Source: a bacterium
Lineage (GTDB): Bacteria > Armatimonadota > Zipacnadia > Zipacnadales > Zipacnadaceae
Assembly (NCBI GenBank): GCA_030603495.1
Contig: JAUVXR010000006.1
Span: 1 to 64,000 of the forward strand
Direction: 5' to 3'
Length of the DNA: 64,000 bases
Part shown: positions 1 through 9,587 of the stretch, in pieces
Position numbering within the stretch: the first letter of the stretch is position 1
How the letters are laid out: each line of letters opens with the position of its first letter
Program-made: the position numbers and the translations under genes
Notes under the pieces: generated by a model
The model's input: the letters and a program-made list of their open reading frames with translations, nothing else
What the model was told of the DNA's origin: nothing
The model's database searches: none

Positions 1-232
1 TGGAGTTGTGCACCCTTGCGTTAGCTCGGCCAGAATTGTACAATATGGGGCGATCAAAGTAGCATAGTCGATCGGGAAGGTCCGGTCCGGTTGCTACGGC
101 CACATGTCGGGATCAGGTGGCCAGGTGCCGGACTTATTCTACGGCTCGGTCAGGGCAAAGCCGCGAGGCCTTTAATCTGGTAAGCGAGAGCCATACCGCC
201 CTGTATCGCAGCAACACGGTTTTGCCAAACGA

Positions 233-269
233 GTGCTGGTAACCCCGGACATTGCGAGGTTACCAGCAC
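233..269 (-). terminator. Hairpin after the first operon
   Basis: A perfect 12-bp inverted repeat (GTGCTGGTAACC at 233-244, GGTTACCAGCAC at 258-269) with a 13-nt loop lies 27 bases past the stop codon of the transporter gene ending at 296. No clear T-run follows on the minus strand, so it may be an RNA-stabilising hairpin or a weak terminator. The bases before it (1-232) hold nothing I can call a gene. Confidence 0.5.
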
Positions 270-295
270 AGAACACATGTCCACGTTAGCGGCGT

Positions 296-2284
296 TCAGT
301 AAGGCATCTGTGAGACGGATTTGCCGATAAGCGCCAGAGCAATCGTGCCCATGCCGACCAGGCCCATACCGCAGGAGAAGCCGGCGGAGAAGACCGTAGC
401 ATACTGCTTCCAGCGCCGCGCACCAAACATTGGTACGAAGTAGAACTGGCTGACGAGCGCCCCCACCATTTGGGGTATGATAGAATGTGGGAGGACCCCG
501 CCGATTCCACGCACCAGGCCGTACACCAGTAGAATAGGTAGGCGGAATGCGGACAGCACCGCGTACGTGCCTAGCGCCGCGACGAACCCTCCGGTAGCGT
601 AGCTGAGCCGCCACGCCTTGTAGAAGACACTTTGCTCGGGGTTGATCGTGGAGGTGAGCCATAGACCCCGCTGCAAGGCGCTGAGCGGCCACATCTTCTG
701 GGCGTAGGGATAGTACGCGGAGGGGATAGGTGCCAGGCGCCAGATGAACTGCCAGAACAGCAGACTACAGAAGATGCTAATGGGCAACATTATCAGCTCG
801 GCTTTAATGAGGCTGACGATTCTGTTGCCGGTCAGCTCTAGCACGCGGAACCCCTGAGCGGCTGAGCCCATGTTGAACAGCGGCATCGGAGCGAACCAGA
901 TGTCAACACCCTTATAGCCGCTGAAGATGATCGTCGCCTCCCTGACCATGGGGACACCAAAGTGCTGCCCTACCAACCCGATCAGACGGGCATTAACGTA
1001 CGACTCCAAGGGGCTAATCAGGAAGGCAAAAGCAAGAATGAAGACAATTGGAAACTTGGGCACCAGGATAGCGCACAGCACGACATAGCCCAACGCACCC
1101 AGACAGTAGAGGCCAATGGGCACCCAGAGCGGGAAGTCGCCCCGCCCGCGCGGCGGTTGCCAGCCCCCCCGAGTCTCCTCGCCCCGCATCCGGGCCTGCT
1201 GATCGTAGCGCCATTTCCTGTAAATCTCATAGAAGCCGATAACGGCCACGGCAACAGAGACACCGACTCCGATGCTAAAGTAGAAGTCGATATAATTATA
1301 GAACTGGGTGTTGATGGTATCCATACCCGGCCGCCATGTGTGGAGGATGCCCGCCCTGTACAGCATGGGGTTGACGATTGCCATAGCCAGCGCCGCAATG
1401 AAGCTGCCCACAGCAGCCCAGAAGGGCACAACGAAGCCATAGATGACGCTGCCCAGGTTAGTCATAAAGCCCATCGGGACAGCGGGCAGGATGCTCTCGG
1501 TGGTCCGGGTCAAGTCCACCCACGGAATCGGAATAAGCTGCACCGGCTGGGTCATTATGACCCCGGTAACAGTGGGTATACCCAGATAAATAGCGCCAAA
1601 GACCAAGCCGATCATCGCACCGATGGAGAAGGTACGCCAGCGCCAGGTTTCCTCCTTGGTGGTCGCTTCCGCCAAGGCAGTAGCGCCTTGGGCGGTAATT
1701 GCGGCGAAGGGGAAGGGCAGATTCTCGTAGTCAGAGGTGATGCGGAACACGGTATAGCCCATACCGAACCAGACCAGCCGGCCCAGCAATTGTCCGACTA
1801 CCGTGAGCACGATAGGGATCGCCCAGTCGGGATGGAAGAAGGTCCGCTCGGCCAGCGCCGGAGAGTCACCCGGTGGCACCACCCACGTGGGCACGCGACT
1901 GGCAATACCCATACCCTTAGCCGCAGGCGAGCGTACGAAATACTGATTGAACATCGAGCCAGCAAAGGCGCCACCGGCTAGTGCGAGACCGCCCTGCATC
2001 GAGGCCAGCGAAGCCGCAATATAGAAGAGGATGTAGACCTCGGCGCGCGACATAGTCACAAACGAGCGCCGGGCAAGTTCGGTAAAAAGGATGATGGTCG
2101 TCCACTCGGCAGCAGGGCCGAGCGTCTCGCCAGCTACCAGTCCCAGGTAGATAGCACCAGGCATCATAATAAACCCGACGAACAACGACCCCAGAATGGC
2201 CTTAGTCCCAAACCCGTCCACGTATTCATCAGGCTGATCCATCAAGTTACGGTAGAGCTCTATTTCAGGATCTGTATGAGCCAC
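296..2284 (-). CDS. OPT-like multi-pass membrane transporter (DUF6785/DUF6784 type)
   Basis: A 662-residue polytopic inner-membrane protein. After a short acidic N-terminus (to about residue 25) nearly the whole chain is hydrophobic helices, with a charged loop near residues 355-385 (GEETRGGWQPPRGRGD). The overall look matches the DUF6785/DUF6784 family, which is related to oligopeptide (OPT) transporters; the substrate is unknown. The start is GTG at 2284, preceded by GGAGG with 6-nt spacing, which is convincing. It is the last gene of the minus-strand operon that begins at 9198, 100 bp behind the M28-like/FtsX permease. That position suggests it handles the same substrates, but this is inference. 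Family call is from sequence character and memory of the family. Confidence 0.7.
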   Translation of the reverse strand: MAHTDPEIELYRNLMDQPDEYVDGFGTKAILGSLFVGFIMMPGAIYLGLVAGETLGPAAEWTTIILFTELARRSFVTMSRAEVYILFYIAASLASMQGGLALAGGAFAGSMFNQYFVRSPAAKGMGIASRVPTWVVPPGDSPALAERTFFHPDWAIPIVLTVVGQLLGRLVWFGMGYTVFRITSDYENLPFPFAAITAQGATALAEATTKEETWRWRTFSIGAMIGLVFGAIYLGIPTVTGVIMTQPVQLIPIPWVDLTRTTESILPAVPMGFMTNLGSVIYGFVVPFWAAVGSFIAALAMAIVNPMLYRAGILHTWRPGMDTINTQFYNYIDFYFSIGVGVSVAVAVIGFYEIYRKWRYDQQARMRGEETRGGWQPPRGRGDFPLWVPIGLYCLGALGYVVLCAILVPKFPIVFILAFAFLISPLESYVNARLIGLVGQHFGVPMVREATIIFSGYKGVDIWFAPMPLFNMGSAAQGFRVLELTGNRIVSLIKAELIMLPISIFCSLLFWQFIWRLAPIPSAYYPYAQKMWPLSALQRGLWLTSTINPEQSVFYKAWRLSYATGGFVAALGTYAVLSAFRLPILLVYGLVRGIGGVLPHSIIPQMVGALVSQFYFVPMFGARRWKQYATVFSAGFSCGMGLVGMGTIALALIGKSVSQMPY

Positions 2285-2384
2285 ACGACACCTCCGAGAC
2301 TATGCGAGCTTGCACATTGACTATCAAGACCGCCCGCCGAGCAGATGCTCCAAGTTCCGTCTGGCGCTCACAATCTGCGAGCTA

Positions 2385-5300
2385 CTACGCATTCATCTCA
2401 AGCCCAGACGAGGTGGCCGCCAGCATCTCTTCGGCCCGTACGCCGTACTCCTCTTTCTGGGCAACCGGGAATGTTCGCCACAACAGGTATTGCTTTCTGA
2501 GAGTGTTTATGAAGTTTCGGGTCACACGCAGCCAGGATGTGTCGTCACCGCTAGCCCGGACGATTTGAGCTTGGATTTCGAAGATCTCCTCGTCTTCAGT
2601 CGGAACGGTCTCAATAATAAGCTGCTCAGAGACCCCCAGGTCGTAGGGCGCCAGCCAGACCATTGCATTCAGCGCGTAGCCCATGCCATACTCGTAGTCC
2701 TGCTGAGAAAGACGGATATCATCCGTCGAGAACTGGCCCAAGGAGTAGTCGGTGTGAGCCGAGAAGTATTCGTGTAGGTACATATTCACGCCCAGCGCCT
2801 GGTCACCAGTAACGGTGAAGGGCAGCTTGATGTTCATCTTGTCGCCTTCGGGTTCGGGCATAACCCACCGGCGCTCGATGCCGGGCATAGCGATATCCGA
2901 AGCACGGCGAGCCGGATAGATCACCGAAGCGAGCACGGTCGCCATAATGATGAGCGTCGAGAGCACTGCCGACAGCGACGAGTAGTTGAGATTCAGTCCT
3001 GGCACCAGACCGGTCCGCACCAGTACCCGGGCCGCAACCTGCCCGATCAGGTACCCGATAATCGCGCCGAGGATAGCGTAGACGCAGGCTTCGGCAACGA
3101 ACAGAGCGGCAACGTGCGTCGGAGCCAGACCCAGCGAACTGTAAATGTAGATTTCGCGGACCCGCTCGTAGACCGAGCCAAGCATGGTATTGAGCACGAT
3201 GGCCGCGGCGATAAGGATGGGTATAATCAGGTCAGCCATACCCTGGAAGCCAGTGCTGCCAAAGGCACTGCATAGGTAGGTACGGCCTTTGACGCCGCCG
3301 TAGATGTTCAGGTCAATGCGCTGAACCAGCTCATCGAGGGTCTTGCTGACCTCGTCGGCGTCGTCAATACCGACGGCCACGGAGCGCAGCGTGCCACCGA
3401 CATTGAGCAAGAAGCTGTAGGGCACTACCACCATCATATCGGGAGCCAGGTGGATATACTCGCGACGCTGCTCGGCCTTGGAGGGCCGCCGGGTGACGGT
3501 GCGCTCCTCCCCGAACTGCCGGTCCGAGACCATGAAATCAACTGGGGTGAGCGCTTCGCCGTCCAGATCGGTCAGGTCAGCGAACTGGGCGGAGTGAATG
3601 ATACCGATGACCCGCATCTGCTTCCCGAAGATGCTCACGGACGCACTACCCACCTGCTCGGTCGTGACCTCCAGAGCGCTGGCCACACTCTCAGGCAGGA
3701 TACAAACGTCTTTCTCGCCCGGTTCAAACCACCGCCCACCCGGCAGCAGCGCGCTGTCAATGCCAGTGATCTGAGTCTCCGAAGGGGTCAGACCAAGCAT
3801 CGCAGTGGCATTGTAACTGTCGTCCCCACGCCGGATAGCCACAAACGACTGCTGCCCTGGCTCACCTGAGAAATACCAGGCGCGGGCCGCCACCGAATGC
3901 TCGGCGCCGAATTCATTGCTGAGGATGCGGTAGGTGGCCTCGCCCACCGGAAGCCAACTCAGATCGCGGATCATGACACCGTTATACTCGGCAAATCGGG
4001 GCAGCAACAGCTTGCTGGTGCGTGTTTGCTGCACCACCGAGGTAAAGGAAAGCACCGTGAATGTGAGCAGAACCAACGTGGCGGCCGTCAGCAAAGTGCG
4101 AGTCTTACGCCGGCGCATATTGGAGATGCCCAGGTTGAAGGCCGCCGCGGAGGCCCCCAGCCGGCCCATGTCAGCGCTGTGGATGCCAGTCTGCTGATAG
4201 CGAATCGTCTTCATCTGCTCCTCGAACTTCCGGACGATGATGCTAACCACGACGACGGTCAGAGCCAGGATGATGAAGGCGAGCAGAATGATAGCCGGGG
4301 TAAAGGTGATGGCGAAAGCAGGATGCACGAAGGCGATGACAATAAAGATCGCCAGAAAGATGCCTGCGTTGCCGGCGATTTGACCATAGATGTTGGGAGC
4401 CCCAAGGAGCAGGCGCTCGGCGAAGAAGGAGAAGGGCAGAAGCAGCGCCAGATAGAAGATGATCCCCTTGATTACGTCGTTCTCCGTGGCGCGCACCAAG
4501 GGATAGGCGCTTGACTCGTTGCTCCAGGCCGAGCGGGCATAGGTAAAGAACTTATCGTACTCGCGGGCGCGGAGATGCTGGGCGGCCGCGTCGAGCTGCT
4601 CCCGCGCCCGCAGGTGGGCCGCGGTGACCCGATCGTTCTCGATGCCGTGCTCCGCCAGCCGATTAATGCGGAAGTCATCCAAGCGCCACATATCCAGCGC
4701 TACGCGATAGGGCGTGGCATACAAAGAAGGATTATCATCCGCCAGGTATCCGATTCCTTCGCGTGCCTCAGCAGTAGAATTGATCAGGACGAACTGCAGG
4801 CCAAGTAGGCTGGCGGCCATGGTGACCTTGACCCGCATACCCGCCTGGGCAAAGACCACAGCCACCGGCTCATACGTAGAAGTCAGCTTAACTGCGGGCA
4901 GAGGCAGCGCGTATCCGTACTCGGTCGGTGCCGCTTCGGTAGCCGTGTCGTATACGTAGATCTCTGAGAGCAACTCGAAGAAGCGCTGGTCAATCATATC
5001 GTAAATCGCCATCGGCTTGCAGTGGAAGAGTACGACCGTACTCGGCTTTATCGGCTGGTTGAGTGAAAAGGTAATGGGAAAGTTGATGGCGCCGTTAACC
5101 CCCTGGTCAGGCGCCATACGAATTACACCACTACCCTGATAGTTGGTCTCGTCGTCATCATCGTCGAGCTTATAGCCTTCAATCGTAGCCTGACCGCTCA
5201 CCATACGGACGTTGGGCAGCCCGATAAGCGAATAGCGCCCACCAACCTCCGTTATCTCACCGGTCGCCTCGTCAACAGCATCAGCATTGGTCATGGCGAA

Positions 5301-7400
5301 AGCCTGATCTCGTACGCCCATCGCGGTCTTGTAGCGGGGGCGGGCCAAGGCAATGGCGTGAGGAACCGACTTGTCCGGGAAGGTGGCCACCTGCGGGTCG
5401 AATTCCACCAGCCGTCCCTTAACCTCCACGAAGTTGTCGGTCAGCTTCAGTTCGTAGAGATCATCAGGCTCTTCAATGGAAATCAGATCGGCGAGCAGAC
5501 AGCTCAGGAAGCGGGTCTGCTCGACGAGGTTCTCGATATCCACCTGGTCGGGCAAGTCAATCGGCGTGTCAACCAGCGGTCGGGAATCGTCAACAGTCGC
5601 CAGACCTAGGCCAGGGATACCGGCCAGCGAGGCAACCTCACTGGACAGGGCCAACTGCCCGGCCATATAGGTGTGCCATTCCTTGCCCTTGATCGCGTTA
5701 ATCCCGTCTACGAAACGGCTTTCGGCACTAACCGACAGGGCCCGGCCGATCACTTGACTGTACTCCCGGGCCTTCTTGCCGATATCTGAGAACTTCCACT
5801 GGTCATCTTCACCGTAGTTGTAGTAGTAGGCTTTGTAGAAGATGCCGAAGGTATCGTTGTGACTTGACAGATCAACAGCAAACCACAGATAGATATCCTC
5901 TTCACTGAAATCGAGTGTGGCGGTGAGACGATTGAGAGCCTCTTTGACCCCGGCTAGCGCGGCGGTCTTCTGCTGATCAGTGGCATCGCGGCCAATGCCG
6001 CGTGCCTCGGCGATGGCTTGCTTGGTCTGGCCCGCCTCCTGTTCAATCTCGGGCTTGCGGCTGCCAAACTTCTCGATCAGCCGCTGGCGCTCGGCCAGTT
6101 CGTCCTCCGTCAACTGATACTCGACGAGCTTACCAGCGTTGGGGTCGGTCCGCTGCGCATAGCCGACCACGCGGCCGAGCAGGCGCCCCTTCTTACCGGC
6201 GTCATTAACCTTGGAGAGCAAGGCCCGCAGACCCCGAAGTTGCTCATCCAGCGGCCGGGCCTTGCGCTCCAGGCGGTACTGCCCAGCCGGCTCGGTCCAT
6301 AGCCGCCGCGTCACTCTCTCAATTCCTTCGCGTGCCTCCGAGACTACTTCGAACATCCTCTTTACATGCGCGTCGCTGCGTGCCCCCCGGATGCGCTCGC
6401 GGATGAAGGCCTTCGTACCGGCCAGTCCCTCAAAATGCCCGGCGGTAGCCAAGAAGACAATGGTGCGCTTGGGCGGGTGCTGCCGGAAAGTTTTGATGAT
6501 CTGGAAGAGGGCAGCGATGCTGACGGCATTCTCGGCGCCCGGTGCCAGGGTGGGCGTAATGGCAATGCTGTCGTAATAGGCCTGGATTATGACCTGCTGC
6601 TTGCTCAAGTTCGGGTCGGTGCCTTTGATGCGACCTGTAATGTTCTTGCCGACGACCTCCCGCCAAAACATGTCACACTTGACGGTCACCTCGGTGTCGG
6701 GATTAACGGCCAGCAAAGCTAGGAGAGAGTCGGCAGTCTCTTTGGGCACCCAGAAACGGGGGATATCCACGGGCATGGACAAGAACTTCTCCTCGGCTTC
6801 ACCCCGCAGGGTAGTATCCGGCTCAATAAACAGGACGGCCTGCGCGCCCAGCAGGGGCGCATTGAACCAGGACCCACCGCAGTTGAAGTCAAGCAGGACC
6901 ACGCTGTCGGTCACTTCTAGGCCGTTAAATGCACGCAGCTTGCCATCCTTGGCGTAGATAAGCCTGCCGCTGATGCCCTTAGGAGGGGTCTTGGGACAGC
7001 GAACGAGGTTGGGCCAGATCGGGAGTATCTCCCACTCCCGGCCGCCGGCGGCGCTCAGACTGGCAACCCGGCCGCGCTGATCGCGCTTGACCCAGGGCAC
7101 CAGGACCGGAAACTCTTCGACAGCCACATCGTCCAGGCCCAGGCCGCGGAATCTGTCTTCGACCATCTTCGCAGCTACTTCACAGCCAGGATAGCCGGTC
7201 ACCCGGCTGTCCACGGCAGCTAGCTCGCGGACAACCTGGGCAATCTCCTGTTGCGAAACGCCTGCTGCTACCGACTCGTAATCGGTTTCGGAGGTCAGTA
7301 CGGGCTCATCCACTTGCGCCGCCACAACACCCGCGAGCACGACCAGGAAACCGATCAACGCGGCCCGCAAGAGGAAACATCCACGATGTGCCATAGTCAC
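2385..7400 (-). CDS. Giant FtsX-type permease with N-terminal M28-like peptidase domain
   Basis: About 1,670 residues; start GTG at 7400 or ATG at 7394. An N-terminal signal segment is followed by an M28-type aminopeptidase fold (about residues 40-350; PA-like insert near 130-240). The usual metal ligands look altered: the H-x-D position reads YYD (about 275), the GADD-like motif reads GAENAVS, and the catalytic Glu-Glu region reads AGHFEGLAG (about 320). Membrane helices occur near 975-1055, then a MacB/FtsX core starts at about 1092 (GISNMRRRKTRTLL) with the closing three helices near 1385-1490. A soluble tail of about 170 residues follows. FtsX permeases pair with an ATPase, here the next gene upstream (7472-8377, 71 bp away). 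Likely an envelope machine that couples ATP hydrolysis to a periplasmic domain; whether it cuts peptides is doubtful. Confidence 0.8.
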   Translation of the reverse strand: MTMAHRGCFLLRAALIGFLVVLAGVVAAQVDEPVLTSETDYESVAAGVSQQEIAQVVRELAAVDSRVTGYPGCEVAAKMVEDRFRGLGLDDVAVEEFPVLVPWVKRDQRGRVASLSAAGGREWEILPIWPNLVRCPKTPPKGISGRLIYAKDGKLRAFNGLEVTDSVVLLDFNCGGSWFNAPLLGAQAVLFIEPDTTLRGEAEEKFLSMPVDIPRFWVPKETADSLLALLAVNPDTEVTVKCDMFWREVVGKNITGRIKGTDPNLSKQQVIIQAYYDSIAITPTLAPGAENAVSIAALFQIIKTFRQHPPKRTIVFLATAGHFEGLAGTKAFIRERIRGARSDAHVKRMFEVVSEAREGIERVTRRLWTEPAGQYRLERKARPLDEQLRGLRALLSKVNDAGKKGRLLGRVVGYAQRTDPNAGKLVEYQLTEDELAERQRLIEKFGSRKPEIEQEAGQTKQAIAEARGIGRDATDQQKTAALAGVKEALNRLTATLDFSEEDIYLWFAVDLSSHNDTFGIFYKAYYYNYGEDDQWKFSDIGKKAREYSQVIGRALSVSAESRFVDGINAIKGKEWHTYMAGQLALSSEVASLAGIPGLGLATVDDSRPLVDTPIDLPDQVDIENLVEQTRFLSCLLADLISIEEPDDLYELKLTDNFVEVKGRLVEFDPQVATFPDKSVPHAIALARPRYKTAMGVRDQAFAMTNADAVDEATGEITEVGGRYSLIGLPNVRMVSGQATIEGYKLDDDDDETNYQGSGVIRMAPDQGVNGAINFPITFSLNQPIKPSTVVLFHCKPMAIYDMIDQRFFELLSEIYVYDTATEAAPTEYGYALPLPAVKLTSTYEPVAVVFAQAGMRVKVTMAASLLGLQFVLINSTAEAREGIGYLADDNPSLYATPYRVALDMWRLDDFRINRLAEHGIENDRVTAAHLRAREQLDAAAQHLRAREYDKFFTYARSAWSNESSAYPLVRATENDVIKGIIFYLALLLPFSFFAERLLLGAPNIYGQIAGNAGIFLAIFIVIAFVHPAFAITFTPAIILLAFIILALTVVVVSIIVRKFEEQMKTIRYQQTGIHSADMGRLGASAAAFNLGISNMRRRKTRTLLTAATLVLLTFTVLSFTSVVQQTRTSKLLLPRFAEYNGVMIRDLSWLPVGEATYRILSNEFGAEHSVAARAWYFSGEPGQQSFVAIRRGDDSYNATAMLGLTPSETQITGIDSALLPGGRWFEPGEKDVCILPESVASALEVTTEQVGSASVSIFGKQMRVIGIIHSAQFADLTDLDGEALTPVDFMVSDRQFGEERTVTRRPSKAEQRREYIHLAPDMMVVVPYSFLLNVGGTLRSVAVGIDDADEVSKTLDELVQRIDLNIYGGVKGRTYLCSAFGSTGFQGMADLIIPILIAAAIVLNTMLGSVYERVREIYIYSSLGLAPTHVAALFVAEACVYAILGAIIGYLIGQVAARVLVRTGLVPGLNLNYSSLSAVLSTLIIMATVLASVIYPARRASDIAMPGIERRWVMPEPEGDKMNIKLPFTVTGDQALGVNMYLHEYFSAHTDYSLGQFSTDDIRLSQQDYEYGMGYALNAMVWLAPYDLGVSEQLIIETVPTEDEEIFEIQAQIVRASGDDTSWLRVTRNFINTLRKQYLLWRTFPVAQKEEYGVRAEEMLAATSSGLEMNA

Positions 7401-7471
7401 CCCGTATTCACCACCTGATGCAGTATTGTCAAGATTGATTGTGCTTCAACTGGGTTCGATGGGGCTGATCT

Positions 7472-8377
7472 CTATTCCGCGTCTTCGATTTCCGAGCCCA
7501 GAGTACCGATCTCAAGCTTAAGGTCAGCCCGGTGCTCGATCCGCTCGACCTCCCCGTCGCGGATATGCACAATGCGGTCAGAGACGTCAATCATCTTGAG
7601 GTCGTGGGTGGCCGAAATGACGGTCACGCCACTTTCCTGATTAAGCTCCTTAAGTAAGTCAATGATCTCTTTGCCGGTTTGCAGATCGAGGTTACCGGTG
7701 GGCTCGTCAGCCAAGATGATGGCGGGGGCGTTGGCCAGCGCCCGGGCAACGGCCACGCGCTGCTGCTGGCCACCGGACAGTTCATAGGGTTTATGATCGA
7801 GCCGATCGTCCAAGCCCACCAACTCCAGCAGTTCGCGACCCCGGTCCATCATTTCATCGGTGCCCATACCGGCAAAGATCATCGGCAGAGTAACGTTCTC
7901 CAGCGCCGTCATAACCGGAATGAGGTTAAAGGTCTGGAAGATGTAGCCGATCTTTCGACACCGCAGCCAGGCGAGTTCGAAGGCATCAAGTTGCGCCATG
8001 TCTACCTCTTCGATGAAGCAGCGCCCCCCGGTGGGCTTATCCAGGCCGCCAATCATGTTGAACAAAGTACTCTTGCCCGAACCCGACGGCCCCATAATGG
8101 AGAGGTACTCGCCTCGCCGTACGTCCAGATCAACATCCCGCAAGGCCGGAACTTCGACCTCACCCATAACATATATCTTGCGCAGGTCGCGGGTGCGAAC
8201 GATGAACTCGTGGGTAGTGACCGAATCGTCACGAGCGATCGTCTTCATTCGCTCAGCACGTTCGTGTCCGACCTCCTCCATGACGTGACGCATATCGGCA
8301 TTGCACCCGGGGCAGACAGTGATAATTCCGGTTGTTTCGATCTCTTCGCCACATTCCGGGCACTTGACTTTGGCCAT
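7472..8377 (-). CDS. ABC transporter ATPase (LolD/MacB type) with N-terminal zinc ribbon
   Basis: A 301-residue cytoplasmic ATPase. Residues 6-25 form a zinc ribbon (Cys6, Cys9, Cys22, Cys25), which is unusual for this family. The ABC domain follows with Walker A GPSGSGKS (96-103), signature LSGGQQQR, Walker [12 protein letters not shown] and a switch His in SATHDLK, all intact. The open frame continues upstream to 9235, but that part overlaps the permease gene out of frame. The ATG at 8377 has AAGGAG six bases before it and is the real start. It lies between the two FtsX-type permeases (74 bp after one, 71 bp before the other), so it most likely powers both as one complex, in the manner of LolCDE or MacB. 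Confidence 0.9.
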   Translation of the reverse strand: MAKVKCPECGEEIETTGIITVCPGCNADMRHVMEEVGHERAERMKTIARDDSVTTHEFIVRTRDLRKIYVMGEVEVPALRDVDLDVRRGEYLSIMGPSGSGKSTLFNMIGGLDKPTGGRCFIEEVDMAQLDAFELAWLRCRKIGYIFQTFNLIPVMTALENVTLPMIFAGMGTDEMMDRGRELLELVGLDDRLDHKPYELSGGQQQRVAVARALANAPAIILADEPTGNLDLQTGKEIIDLLKELNQESGVTVISATHDLKMIDVSDRIVHIRDGEVERIEHRADLKLEIGTLGSEIEDAE

Positions 8378-8451
8378 ATCGGTCTCCTTGTCTCCCAAGT
8401 AGGTCCAACATTCAGTGCAGCACACAACGAACTTCCCGCCAACCTTTAGCC

Positions 8452-9198
8452 CTATATCTCGCTCTGCAAGGCGACGGCCGGTCGCATCCGTGCAGCCCGA
8501 ATCGCCGGCGCGATCGCAGCAATCAACGAAAGCACCGTGCCGATCAGTACGGCAATCACCAAGTAGAACAGCATCTGGCTCCAGTCCATCTTGGCGGCGA
8601 CCGAAAAGGTGCGCTCGCGGATAGCAAAGATGCCGAGCATGGCCATATGACCGAGGAGCGCTCCCAGCAGGGAACCGAGCACGCCCAGCAAGGCTGCTTC
8701 GATAAGGAAGAGACGGACGATGAAGTTGTCCAGCGCGCCAAGGCATTTCATTGTGCCGATCTCCTGGAACCGCTCGGTGACCGACATCAGCATCGCATTG
8801 GTGATCCCCACACCGCATACCAACAGTGACATCACCACCAGCCACGCCTGCCGGCTCGCCCGAGACTTCCTTGCCTGCTCGGCGGCGGCGATCAGATCTT
8901 GGGTACTCTTCTCGTCGGCTCCCCCAACAGCCGTGGCCTGAGCCAGCTCCTCGAGGTGCGCTCGCTCGCTGCGTTCCAGGCCTTCCTGAATTACCGCACC
9001 GGTCCATACCGAACTGAGGAAGGCAATGCCCAGGACAATGCCCGAGGCCGTGATGAAAGCTCGACCCAGCCGTATAGTGACATTGCGAAGGCTGATCCGA
9101 AAGGCGTCTCCCCAAGGCAGGGTCATTTGCCTCTGGATCTTTGCGCCCTCTTCGGCACCTCCCCCCACAAGTCTCGCCAAACCCTTGACGTCTAGCAT
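8452..9198 (-). CDS. Short FtsX-family ABC permease
   Basis: A 248-residue membrane protein. A first helix (about 42-66, FITASGIVLGIAFLSSVWTG) is followed by a short charged segment instead of the usual 200-residue MacB periplasmic domain, then the three closing FtsX helices (about 118-240) with the family-typical stretch ERFQEIGTMKCLGA between the first two. The shortened periplasmic part is the odd feature: the partner permease downstream carries a very large one. First gene of the minus-strand operon; AAGG lies 5 bases before the ATG. A good promoter is found at 9277-9305. Function by family: subunit of an envelope lipoprotein or peptide extrusion ABC system. Confidence 0.82.
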   Translation of the reverse strand: MLDVKGLARLVGGGAEEGAKIQRQMTLPWGDAFRISLRNVTIRLGRAFITASGIVLGIAFLSSVWTGAVIQEGLERSERAHLEELAQATAVGGADEKSTQDLIAAAEQARKSRASRQAWLVVMSLLVCGVGITNAMLMSVTERFQEIGTMKCLGALDNFIVRLFLIEAALLGVLGSLLGALLGHMAMLGIFAIRERTFSVAAKMDWSQMLFYLVIAVLIGTVLSLIAAIAPAIRAARMRPAVALQSEI

Positions 9199-9276
9199 TG
9201 CCGCCTTGACCTCGCTTTTCTCGGATGCGCTCCAAGAGCGTAGAAATACGAGTTCACCGGATTATTTTCACCAAAA

Positions 9277-9305
9277 ATAGTATCACAGGCTGGCAACTAC
9301 GTCAA
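9277..9305 (-). promoter_or_regulatory. Sigma-70 promoter of the ABC/M28-like operon
   Basis: On the minus strand TTGACG (9300-9305) and TACTAT (9277-9282) are separated by 17 bp. Transcription would start near 9270, leaving a leader of about 70 nt before the permease ATG at 9198. Confidence 0.65.
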
Positions 9306-9521
9306 GGAACTCAGGCCTCTTGCCCAACCCCCGAGAAGACAGACTTGCTTCGTCATCGGCTTGTTAATTTCCCTCTTACCCGCGCTTCTGCACTCTCCAA
9401 CATTGAGGGACACACCGCCTGCCGTATTGAGAATTCCGCACGGGTACGTGGTAATCCTCCTTACCTGCTGCCGCAAAGATCAGGAATCATTGTGGCCAGC
9501 CCATACAGACTCTCAAGATAC
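9306..9521. other. Intergenic stretch without a visible gene
   Basis: Between the operon promoter on the minus strand and the inverted repeat in front of the glycosidase-like gene I see no coding pattern, RNA gene or strong promoter. The short open frames here lack family resemblance. Confidence 0.5.
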
Positions 9522-9568
9522 GGCTGTGATATCCCGAAATAGACTAAGAGACGGCAGATATCACAGCC
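9522..9568. promoter_or_regulatory. Long inverted repeat in the leader of the glycosidase-like gene
   Basis: A perfect 12-bp inverted repeat, GGCTGTGATATC (9522-9533) and GATATCACAGCC (9557-9568), is separated by 23 bp. It ends three bases before the GGAGGG ribosome site (9572-9577) of the gene starting at 9588. It could be an operator for a dimeric repressor or an RNA stem next to the ribosome site; the sequence alone does not decide. Confidence 0.55.
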
Positions 9569-9587
9569 AGCGGAGGGTTAAGAGCAG

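Noticed and set aside
150-692. Minus-strand frame of 180 codons
   Set aside because: Overlaps the transporter gene in another frame and continues through a hairpin; no similarity.
962-1981. Open frame of 339 codons on the plus strand
   Set aside because: Antisense shadow of the OPT-like gene; composition rich in Gly, Arg, His and no family match.
3897-4514. Open frame of 205 codons on the plus strand
   Set aside because: Antisense shadow of the giant permease, Gly/Asp/Gln-rich, no similarity.
7472-9235. Single 587-residue protein reading through the ATPase
   Set aside because: The first 286 codons lie out of frame over the permease gene and resemble nothing. The ATG at 8377 has a perfect ribosome site.
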